Source of the DNA: Peptococcaceae bacterium BRH_c23
Lineage (GTDB): Bacteria; Bacillota_B; Desulfitobacteriia; Desulfitobacteriales; Desulfitobacteriaceae
Direction of reading: 5' to 3'
NCBI GenBank assembly: GCA_000961805.1
Contig: LADV01000181.1
Coordinates: 1 to 29,369, forward strand
Length of the DNA stretch: 29,369 nucleotides
Below are positions 1 through 5,791 of this stretch, in pieces (positions within the stretch are counted from its first letter, which is position 1; every line of letters starts with the position of its first letter). The notes beneath the pieces are model-generated. The model was given only the letters and a program-made list of their open reading frames with translations, had not been told where the DNA came from and did not search any database. The translations under genes were made by a program, and so were the position numbers.

Positions 1-61
1 AATTTGATGAATTAAACAAGTAATAAGCTACGATGACTAATAGGATTAAACCAAACATCAT
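1..61 (-). CDS. Start of a small membrane protein (cut by the window edge)
   Basis: An open frame begins with two adjacent ATG codons at 61 and 58 on the minus strand and runs off the left edge after about 20 codons. The visible N-terminus (MMFGLILLVIVAYYLFNSS) is one hydrophobic helix followed by polar residues, so it is probably a membrane-anchored protein. A GGGGAG ribosome binding site lies 8 bases before the first ATG, inside the end of the preceding gene. The stop of that gene (TAA, 64-62) directly abuts the ATG, so the two genes are probably translationally coupled. The family cannot be named from 20 residues; short SHOCT-type membrane proteins begin like this, but that is a guess. Confidence 0.5.
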   Translation of the reverse strand, partial: MMFGLILLVIVAYYLFNSSN

Positions 62-487
62 TTAAAGCTCTCCCCTTTCACTCCCGTTCATCATAGTACC
101 TCGCGAACCCACCCTACCATTTCCGTTGGTCATCATATTCCCTCCGGAATTACTCATGAATTGGTTCATTTTATCAAGGTTATCTTGCCCAATTTGTGCC
201 TTTACTTGCGGGTCTGAATTCATGAGTTCTTGCATCACCTTAACGTCCCCTGTTTGCATTGCGCTCTGCATCTCCGTCGAATTGTGAAGATTCTGCATGG
301 CAGTCGAATTCATCAAAGTTTGATGCTGCTCCGACGAAAAGGTTTTTTGCATAAATCCCTGCATTTGACCGAACCATCCGTTACCTTGTTGCTGGTCTGT
401 TCCGGCCAATGCCGGTAAAGCCATGAGCCCGACGGCCAACGTTGCGGTTCCTAAGATTACCGTGATTTTTTTACTAAGTTTCTTCAT
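62..487 (-). CDS. Met/Gln/Asn-rich exported protein of unknown function
   Basis: 141 residues. The N-terminus has a classic Sec signal peptide: KKLSKK, a hydrophobic stretch (VILGTATLAVGLMALP) and an ALA-G cleavage site near residue 28. The mature part is small, hydrophilic and rich in Met, Gln and Asn, with many Met residues in short-spaced pairs (MQGFMQK, MMTNGNG, TMMNGS), and it has no Cys. The middle looks helical, with repeated short MQ/MNS-type units. Met-rich extracytoplasmic proteins often bind Cu(I)/Ag(I), and a Cys-rich copper-type protein lies 1.3 kb away, but metal binding is only inferred. A strong AAGGGGAGG ribosome binding site precedes ATG 487. The gene is followed without a gap by the membrane protein at the window edge. 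I do not recognise a named family. Confidence 0.75.
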   Translation of the reverse strand: MKKLSKKITVILGTATLAVGLMALPALAGTDQQQGNGWFGQMQGFMQKTFSSEQHQTLMNSTAMQNLHNSTEMQSAMQTGDVKVMQELMNSDPQVKAQIGQDNLDKMNQFMSNSGGNMMTNGNGRVGSRGTMMNGSERGEL

Positions 488-625
488 TTTATGTTCCTCC
501 CCTTAATTTTCATTTTTCTGCTTTGCGTTGTTTTATTTGCTGTACTTCCATGTCCTTAGTGTAACTCTCGGATACGATTAACTGATGAAAAAGTTGTGAA
601 TTTCTCATGAAGAGAAAACGATCTA

Positions 626-659
626 ATGACAAGCTTTAAAGATAATGTTACAATGTAAC
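626..659 (+). promoter_or_regulatory. Probable promoter and operator of the MNT/HEPN pair
   Basis: ATGACA (626-631) and TACAAT (649-654) are separated by 17 bases, giving a sigma-A type promoter with a start near 661, about 29 bases before the MNT start codon. The -10 box lies inside a perfect inverted repeat, GTTAC-AAT-GTAAC (647-659), which could be the site of autorepression. The operator role is inferred. Confidence 0.45.
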
Positions 660-689
660 TGTTGAAGTAAAATATTGGGAGTTGATTAT

Positions 690-992
690 ATGAGCGAACT
701 TCTCTCTAGGCTTCCGGAGGAATTTCAAAAAGATATAAACTCTGCAATTGAGATACTTAAGAATGCTGGATGCAAAGAAATATTCATCTTCGGCTCATTG
801 ATCACGGATACTTACAGAGAGGATTCGGATATAGATATTGCAATAAAAGGATGTTTACCCGAAAATTATTTTGCTTTGCTAGGACAATTACTAACTACAT
901 TGAGTCGACCCGTTGATTTAATTAACTTGGATAGAGAAGATGCATTTTCAAAATACCTTGAGAGAGAAGGTGACCTTCACCGTGTCTCTTGA
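690..992 (+). CDS. MNT-domain nucleotidyltransferase, antitoxin of a HEPN/MNT module
   Basis: About 100 residues with the minimal nucleotidyltransferase fold. Residues 35-49 match GSX10DXD exactly (G35, S36, D47, D49), the nucleotide- and metal-binding signature of the MNT family. In characterised MNT/HEPN pairs the MNT protein neutralises the HEPN ribonuclease, in several cases by adding AMP to a tyrosine next to its active site. An in-frame TTG lies at 675, but ATG 690 is preferred because GGGAG ends 8 bases before it. The 3' end overlaps the HEPN gene by 11 bases, as is usual for these pairs. The region is AT-rich compared with the core genes further right, in keeping with an accessory module. 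Family assignment is firm; partner and mechanism follow from the family. Confidence 0.85.
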   Translation: MSELLSRLPEEFQKDINSAIEILKNAGCKEIFIFGSLITDTYREDSDIDIAIKGCLPENYFALLGQLLTTLSRPVDLINLDREDAFSKYLEREGDLHRVS

Positions 993-1440
993 AAAAGCAA
1001 TATCCCAAATGAATTTTGAAATACAGCAAATCAATGAACTCTTTGCTTCTTATAATGATCTGATTGAGAAGAGTAAAGGGGAGGAACCCACTTTAATAGA
1101 ACTTACTGCACTTGGTTCGGTATTGCATTCCTTCTATAATGGAATAGAGAATTTATTTAAAACGATTGGAAAAAATATTGATGGCAAACTCCCTACGGGT
1201 CATCACTGGCATAGCGAACTTTTAAAACAAATGACCGAAGAGACATATAATCGCGCTCCTGTTATTTCACAGGGTTTGAAAGAAAAATTGGTAGAATACT
1301 TAGCGTTTAGACATTTTTATCGTAACTCATACTCCTTTTTCTTGAAATGGAATGAGTTAAAGAAGCTCGTAGACCCGGTAATATTAGTATGGTCAGAATG
1401 TAAGATCGAATTGAAGTCATTCATTGAGAGTCAAATTTAA
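982..1440 (+). CDS. HEPN-domain (HepT-like) protein, toxin partner of the MNT protein
   Basis: About 153 residues, predicted all-helical, directly downstream of and overlapping the MNT gene. Near the C-terminus is FRHFYRNSYSF. This aligns with the RX4HXY ribonuclease motif of HepT proteins (R, four residues, H, one residue, Y), except that the catalytic His position is Asn here (R-HFYR-N-S-Y). The Tyr that is AMPylated in characterised systems is kept. The frame is open from ATG 940, but GTG 982 fits best: AAGGTG (967-972) lies 9 bases upstream and the residues before it read as the MNT tail in another frame. GTG 970 is an alternative. A strong terminator follows 8 bases after the stop. The assignment rests on position, fold and motif; the Asn makes active ribonuclease function uncertain. 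Confidence 0.75.
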   Translation: MSLEKAISQMNFEIQQINELFASYNDLIEKSKGEEPTLIELTALGSVLHSFYNGIENLFKTIGKNIDGKLPTGHHWHSELLKQMTEETYNRAPVISQGLKEKLVEYLAFRHFYRNSYSFFLKWNELKKLVDPVILVWSECKIELKSFIESQI

Positions 1441-1448
1441 TTATTACT

Positions 1449-1491
1449 AATGCGTTTACCCCGGAATTCTATTCTGGGCTAAACGCATTTT
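1449..1491 (+). terminator. Rho-independent terminator of the MNT/HEPN operon
   Basis: Ten base pairs (AATGCGTTTA/TAAACGCATT), a C-C mismatch, then eight more pairs (CCCGGAAT/ATTCTGGG, one wobble) close a 3-base loop. TTTT ends the structure. It starts 8 bases after the HEPN stop codon. Confidence 0.8.
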
Positions 1492-1661
1492 GCAAGTGCG
1501 AATATGGGGCCCCGTGCATTGGATAACTTATTAGCGATTTATGATGTTCATAAGCGCAAAAAAAGCCACGAATAAGGCGCCTTCCGTCAAATGAGCAGTT
1601 GCAAAAGATAAATGAAGGGTAACTGCTCAGGAGACAGGAGTCAGGAGTCAGAAGTAGTATA
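1492..1661. other. Non-coding stretch with a small hairpin and short direct repeats
   Basis: No credible gene was seen. GAGCAGTT (1593-1600) and AACTGCTC (1621-1628) form an 8-bp stem. Just after it the run GGAGACAGGAGTCAGGAGTCAGAAG-type sequence (about 1630-1653) contains GGAGTCA twice in tandem. Together with the long inverted repeat that follows, this looks like a dispersed intergenic element rather than a gene. Confidence 0.4.
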
Positions 1662-1719
1662 ACGAATACCCTGTTAAGTATCATAGTCTTCTCACAGTGA
1701 TACTTAACAGGGTATTCGT
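1662..1719. repeat. 22-bp perfect inverted repeat (long hairpin)
   Basis: Bases 1662-1683 are exactly complementary to 1698-1719 with a 14-base loop; the outer arm starts ACGAATACCCTG. It lies 25 bases after the stop of the Csp-like gene on the minus strand, so it may stop that transcript, but no run of T follows on either strand. The perfect arms could equally be a palindromic repeat of the genome or a small mobile remnant. Confidence 0.8.
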
Positions 1720-1744
1720 GTGTAATTCTATGACCCAATCTTCT

Positions 1745-2083
1745 CTACATTGCAAACGCTCGACATTCCATGGCACAATGCAAACAGATGTGGGCACATT
1801 TTTGAGATTCCTTGTCGGCAAATCTTGCACATTCATTTCCACATGCTTCACATATACTCGCGCAAAGGCCTGCTATCGGCTTACTAAAAGAGCTACGCCG
1901 GGCAAGGTATTTGGCAGTCAGTGTACAGATATCTGCACAATCTCGTAATAGTTGTAATTGTCTATGCCTTAGATGAAGATCTTGGGAATGCATAAGGAGA
2001 TGAGTAATCATGTGTTCACACGTTACTTCACAATCTTGAACAGTATTTATGATATTAGTAGGGGGCATTTGATGTGTATTCAT
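1745..2083 (-). CDS. Cys-rich four-helix-bundle metal-binding protein (Csp-like)
   Basis: About 112 residues, cytosolic (no signal peptide). Cysteines occur in helical CX3C pairs along the whole chain: CEVTC, then CADIC, CASICEACGNEC and CAHICLHCAMEC. This pattern, with His and Met between, is typical of the Csp/four-helix-bundle copper-binding family, in which Cys side chains lining the bundle store many Cu(I) ions. The frame opens at ATG 2092, but that codon touches the AAAGG site; ATG 2083 has AAGGA 8 bases upstream and is preferred. Terminators on both sides suggest single-gene transcription. The metal is inferred from the family; other soft metals are possible. Confidence 0.8.
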   Translation of the reverse strand: MNTHQMPPTNIINTVQDCEVTCEHMITHLLMHSQDLHLRHRQLQLLRDCADICTLTAKYLARRSSFSKPIAGLCASICEACGNECARFADKESQKCAHICLHCAMECRAFAM

Positions 2084-2233
2084 AGAAACCATCCTTTCAT
2101 ACTTCTTTGATTAGATTATGGGCTTCACTAAGATTTGTGTATGTACAATTCAGTTGGTTTATCGAAATGAATGGAAGAGGACTAATCCTGTCAATTTCAG
2201 CATAAACTCATGATTCCAATACGTTTACTAGAA

Positions 2234-2280
2234 TCAAAAAAAGCAGCTCAGGATCAATTTTAAAAATCCTCAGCTGTTTT
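2234..2280 (-). terminator. Terminator of the small membrane-protein gene, possibly bidirectional
   Basis: CAGCTCAGGAT (2244-2254) pairs with ATCCTCAGCTG (2266-2276) with one mismatch. On the minus strand the stem is followed by seven T residues (complement of 2236-2242); on the plus strand by TTTT. It lies 55 bases after the stop of the gene at 2335-2517, which supports that small gene being real. Confidence 0.7.
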
Positions 2281-2334
2281 ATAGGTTAATTATGTTCATT
2301 CTACTATGGTGCATTCCTATCCCTGCCATACCCA

Positions 2335-2517
2335 TCATTTTGTTTTCAAGAAAGCTCTGGCAGTTCCTCTTTCCAATAATTCTTCTGAGCTATCATCTTG
2401 AGTCTTGAATTTATTATTACTTGAAAGAGTAAGGTAACATAACACATAACCCAAAACAGAAAAGCCAATGGATGTTAGCAATAAATCTAGTCCTGCGATA
2501 TAGACCCCTCCCTTCAA
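2335..2517 (-). CDS. Small single-helix membrane protein, unknown
   Basis: Up to 60 residues. One hydrophobic segment (IGFSVLGYVLCYLTL) is followed by a short acidic and basic tail rich in Ser, Asp, Glu and Lys. The frame opens at TTG 2517, whose own sequence contains the purine-rich GAAGGGAGGGG. A start further in is therefore likely, possibly the TTG before CTAACATCC (just ahead of LTSIGF), which has AGGA 9 bases upstream. There is no ATG in a good position, which lowers confidence. In favour of a real gene are the hydrophobic profile and the strong terminator just downstream. No family is recognised. Confidence 0.45.
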   Translation of the reverse strand: MKGGVYIAGLDLLLTSIGFSVLGYVLCYLTLSSNNKFKTQDDSSEELLERGTARAFLKTK

Positions 2518-2643
2518 ATTCAGATTTAACTATAAATGCACCATTGCAAAGAGAGCACTTCCAATTGATTTTACATCTGCCTACACTTAATTATAATTCT
2601 TACTGAATAGTTTTATTTACTTGTTTTAAACTATACCAAAACC

Positions 2644-2685
2644 TTTTCTTGGTTAATGTGACTTGAATCACGTTAACCAAGAAAA
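2644..2685. promoter_or_regulatory. 42-base palindrome with a CRP/FNR-type core
   Basis: Thirteen-base perfect arms (2644-2656 and 2673-2685) flank TGTGA-CTTGAA-TCACG. The core matches the classic CRP recognition pattern TGTGA-N6-TCACA at 9 of 10 positions. Without wobbles the whole structure has one mismatched pair outside the 6-base centre. The outer half-site TTGGTTAA/TTAACCAA also occurs, more tightly spaced, upstream of the transporter operon at 9194. No T run follows on either strand, so a terminator is less likely than an operator. Which gene it serves (2517 leftward or 2994 rightward) is not decided by the sequence. Confidence 0.5.
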
Positions 2686-2899
2686 TTAACTTAAACCCAG
2701 AAAAAATATTTTTTAATCTCACTAGAAGGCTCTCAAAGAACGGAATCATCTTCTATATATTAATAACGTATCATAGGGTTGTTTTCTGACGGTCCATTAT
2801 ATAAAATCAAAAATAAACTTTAACTCGGATACGGTCTCATAAAAAGGCTTTAGATTTGTAATAAAAAGGGATTTTATATCAATTCCCAGCCTTTTACTA

Positions 2900-2928
2900 T
2901 TGTAGTCAAGTCTATAGGATGTTATATT
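2900..2928 (+). promoter_or_regulatory. Possible promoter of the RCC1/CWB2 surface protein gene
   Basis: TTGTAG (2900-2905), 17 bases, TATATT (2923-2928). This would give a 5' leader of about 60 bases. The -35 box is weak. Confidence 0.35.
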
Positions 2929-2993
2929 CAGTGTCGTTGTCGTTGTTATGTTTTTAAATAAATCATATAATTTTAGGGAAAAGGAGATTTTAA

Positions 2994-5192
2994 ATGCAAA
3001 AAAACCCAGCACGAAAAATGATGTCATCTTTGGTTTTCTTAACCACACTTTTTGTCTCTTTGGTACCCAGTTCCTTAACTGGTGAACCAAAACCTGTGCT
3101 GGCATCCTTAAGTGTTAGACCTGGTGCTGCATCCTCGCAATTGGCTGCAGGCCCAAACTTTGGCTTGGCTGTTGACGCAGACGGCAATGTCTGGTCCTGG
3201 GGTGATAATTCCCAGGGTCAATTAGGTCAAGGTAATGCCGACGAGAATCCTGTTGCCACTCCCGTCAAAGTCAAAGACCTCACAGACGTCATTTCGGTTT
3301 CCGCTGGAGGTGCCCATGCTTTAGCCCTGAAAGCCGACGGAACAGTCTGGGCTTGGGGAAACAATGATTACGATCAAAGCGGCGCTGAAGAAGCCTCACC
3401 TATTACCCTTCCTAGAAAAGTTGAAAGTCTGCAAAACATTGTAGGAATAGCAGCAGGGTTAGAGTCCAACTTAGCTCTAGCTGCCAACGGCCAAGTATGG
3501 GCCTGGGGCGGTAATGAATATAAGCAAGTAAACAATACTGACACGATAAAAATCACGGCTCCACAGATTATTGATAACCTTTCTGGGGTCGTTAAAATCG
3601 CCGTTGGCAGTGCCTGGTCTTTAGCACTCAAAAACGATGGTACCGTCTGGACTTGGGGCGCGCAAAAAGTGATCCTTGGAACAGATGGTGAAGAAGGCAT
3701 GTTAAATTTCACGAACCTAACACAGGTCAATGGAATTTCTGATATTGTCAGTGTGTCGGCTGGATTTAGTCACAGCCTAGCTTTAAAAGAGGACGGAACT
3801 GTCTGGGGATGGGGGAGCAATGAACTCCTGCAACTTGGAAACACGGAACAGCAGTGGTTCGAAACACCCGTTCAAATCCCCGCCTTGAAAGATGTTACTT
3901 CCGTAAGTGCCGGCGCTTACCTGTCGATGGCTCTTAAGAAGGATGGCACTATTTGGACCCTAGGAGCCAACGGTAGCGGTCAACTTGGCAATGGCTATAA
4001 AGTTAGCGATTTGCCTATTTCTGCCGCTCCTGTAAAGGTAGTTCATGTCACAAAGGCCAATAGTATTGCAGCTGGCTATGGCTTTGCTCTCGGACGAGCC
4101 GATGGCTATGTATGGGGCTGGGGGGGTAACACCACTGGCCAATTGGGTAATGGAAGTGTTGACGCCATTACAGGAGGAGAGTACGTAGGGACTTATATTC
4201 CCACTATGGGAAAACGATATCTTAGGTCTGCTTATGGGCCTGATTTTAGCCGCTTGGCTGGCTATACAGCAGTAAATACTGCTGTCGAAATCTCCAAACA
4301 AGGCTGGCCGACTAGTTCTTCGACCGTCATCTTGGCCACTGCCTCCAATTTCCCAGATGCTCTCTCGGCGGCCACCTTGGCTCATCAATTTGATGCTCCG
4401 ATTCTGCTAACGAATAGCAAAACCTTAGATCCCGCTGTTCAAGGGGAAATTGAACGCCTTAAACCTACAAAAATTATTATTGTAGGCGGAAGTGCAGTCG
4501 TTTCTGGACAAATCGAGGAAGCCCTCAAGCAAAACTACAGTGATGTCACTCGTCTGGCCGGCTGGGATCAGTATGAAACAGCCGCTAAAATCGCTGATTA
4601 TTACTATTCCATTAACCCCGACGCTCCGAAAAAAGTAGTTATTGCAAATGGTGACAACTTCCCTGATGCACTTTCCATCTCATCTTGGGCTGCTTACAAT
4701 CGTATTCCCATTCTACTAACCAGAAGTAAACAATTACCCGAAGCCACCTATAAGGCCCTTCAGCAGAATGCCATTAAAGACGCTATTATAGTAGGGGGTT
4801 TTGCAGTCATTAACAAGGAAGTCGCCTATGATATTATCGCGCACGTCTCAAGAAACTGGGGCCCCGATGATCAAGGTAAAAGCATTGTACGTTACTGGGG
4901 AATGGACCAATATGAAACAAGCATTGCTATTGCAAAGGGACTCCGCGCCGATATTAATACTGTCATGATCGCGACTGGAGAAAACTTCCCTGATGCACTC
5001 GCTGGATCTGCACTTGCCGCACGTACTGGTAGCCCCATCATCCTCGTTGACAAACACTTAACCAAAGCCAGTGTCCTGAACTTCTTGGCAGACAACAGCG
5101 GTCAAATTCGCGAGACTTACTTGCTCGGCGGAAGTGCAGTCATTTCAGATACTTCATTCAACTATTTGAGTAACTATTTGGCTCGGTCATAA
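2994..5192 (+). CDS. Exported RCC1-repeat protein with three cell-wall-binding (CWB2) repeats
   Basis: 732 residues, monocistronic, with AAAGGAG 8 bases before ATG 2994. Residues 1-37 form a signal peptide (basic start, hydrophobic core, cleavage near VLA). Residues about 45-400 hold seven or so RCC1/alpha-tubulin-suppressor repeats, seen as recurring units of the type VSAGxxHSLALKxDGTVWxWGxNxxGQLG; these fold as a beta-propeller. Residues about 410-732 hold three CWB2 repeats (PF04122), each starting with R-L-A-G or R-Y-W-G plus YETA/YETS and containing A-T/N-G-x-N-F-P-D-A-L and a later GG-S/F-AVI. In clostridial surface proteins three CWB2 repeats anchor the protein non-covalently to wall polymers. 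The propeller is therefore probably displayed on the cell surface as a binding or enzymatic module; its ligand is unknown. Confidence 0.9.
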   Translation: MQKNPARKMMSSLVFLTTLFVSLVPSSLTGEPKPVLASLSVRPGAASSQLAAGPNFGLAVDADGNVWSWGDNSQGQLGQGNADENPVATPVKVKDLTDVISVSAGGAHALALKADGTVWAWGNNDYDQSGAEEASPITLPRKVESLQNIVGIAAGLESNLALAANGQVWAWGGNEYKQVNNTDTIKITAPQIIDNLSGVVKIAVGSAWSLALKNDGTVWTWGAQKVILGTDGEEGMLNFTNLTQVNGISDIVSVSAGFSHSLALKEDGTVWGWGSNELLQLGNTEQQWFETPVQIPALKDVTSVSAGAYLSMALKKDGTIWTLGANGSGQLGNGYKVSDLPISAAPVKVVHVTKANSIAAGYGFALGRADGYVWGWGGNTTGQLGNGSVDAITGGEYVGTYIPTMGKRYLRSAYGPDFSRLAGYTAVNTAVEISKQGWPTSSSTVILATASNFPDALSAATLAHQFDAPILLTNSKTLDPAVQGEIERLKPTKIIIVGGSAVVSGQIEEALKQNYSDVTRLAGWDQYETAAKIADYYYSINPDAPKKVVIANGDNFPDALSISSWAAYNRIPILLTRSKQLPEATYKALQQNAIKDAIIVGGFAVINKEVAYDIIAHVSRNWGPDDQGKSIVRYWGMDQYETSIAIAKGLRADINTVMIATGENFPDALAGSALAARTGSPIILVDKHLTKASVLNFLADNSGQIRETYLLGGSAVISDTSFNYLSNYLARS

Positions 5193-5213
5193 ATCTTACT
5201 CTGGATATATCCT

Positions 5214-5257
5214 AAGCGAGAAGTGGCTAAGATCAAAACCTTAGCCACTTCTTGCTT
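5214..5257 (+). terminator. Terminator of the surface-protein gene
   Basis: An 18-bp stem (5214-5231 with 5240-5257, one G-T pair) has an 8-base loop and lies 21 bases after the stop codon. Only a weak T-rich tail follows (ATACTTATTT). Confidence 0.65.
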
Positions 5258-5466
5258 ATACTTATTTGACCTTCTGTTGACTAATCTTTCTAGAATCTAA
5301 ATGTACAATCCCTATCCCTTAGCTCAATTCCCTCCACAAGATCCCAAACAAGTAGAACTCAATGTCTTAGCGAAGAATCCTAGGAAATGCCTAATTTGAT
5401 TGACTTCCAAGAATTCTTAAATTTAGGAATAATTTATAAACTCAAAAGTTAGGCCTGTCGTGACCC

Positions 5467-5772
5467 TTATTTATTGTGGGTCCTGACCAGGAACTTATCT
5501 ACCTTGCCATTGATATCAATGCAGGTCCATTCAATTTCTTTTTCTCTCACCTTGGGAATAAGTCTAGCTGGATAGTACCCCAATTGATAGGGAATACGAG
5601 TTTCAATAGCCTCGAATCGGCAAGCTTTTACACATGCCATGCAGTCCCAACAATCTCTCTTAGCCCGACAAAAGGCTTTCTTTTCCTCATTTAATTCCAT
5701 CAAATCTCCGGGACATATCTCTTCACATTTTCCGCACCCTTGGCATTTATCTTGATATACTATTGGTGGCAT
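5467..5772 (-). CDS. AprB-like 2[4Fe-4S] ferredoxin subunit, short form
   Basis: 101 residues. Two cluster motifs of the form CX2CX2CX3C lie at Cys10/13/16/20 and Cys41/44/47/51, with one extra Cys at 35. The order of motifs, the tryptophan in CWDC and the C-terminal strand EIEWTCIDINGKVDKF resemble the beta subunit of adenylylsulfate reductase. AprB is normally about 150 residues and wraps its long C-terminal tail round AprA; that tail is absent here. The gene follows the AprA-like flavoprotein after 19 bases with a GAGGAGG ribosome binding site, so the two should form an electron-transferring heterodimer: clusters deliver electrons to, or collect them from, the FAD. Substrate is not settled; see the flavoprotein. 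Confidence 0.8.
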   Translation of the reverse strand: MPPIVYQDKCQGCGKCEEICPGDLMELNEEKKAFCRAKRDCWDCMACVKACRFEAIETRIPYQLGYYPARLIPKVREKEIEWTCIDINGKVDKFLVRTHNK

Positions 5773-5791
5773 CTTGTCACCCTCCTCTTCT

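Larger units (their letters stand above)
2518..2993. other. AT-rich intergenic region with a palindrome and one promoter
   Basis: 476 bases without a credible gene. It holds the 42-base palindrome at 2644-2685, an A6-TA-T6 tract near 2701-2714 and the promoter at 2900-2928. A minus-strand frame at 2797-3105 is the reverse of the signal-peptide coding region and was discarded. Confidence 0.6.

Noticed and set aside
1469..1948. Opposed reading frames at 1469-1738 (minus) and 1697-1948 (plus), both starting with MILNRVFV-type sequence.
   Set aside because: The shared residues are simply the two arms of the 22-bp inverted repeat; the plus frame is the reverse of the Csp-like gene and neither has a ribosome binding site.
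2644..2685. Reading the palindrome as a rho-independent terminator.
   Set aside because: No T run follows on either strand and it is not close to a stop codon; the CRP-like core is better explained as an operator.
2797..3187. Minus-strand frames over the start of the surface-protein gene.
   Set aside because: They are reverse-strand shadows of the signal-peptide region, with no ribosome binding site and low-complexity content.
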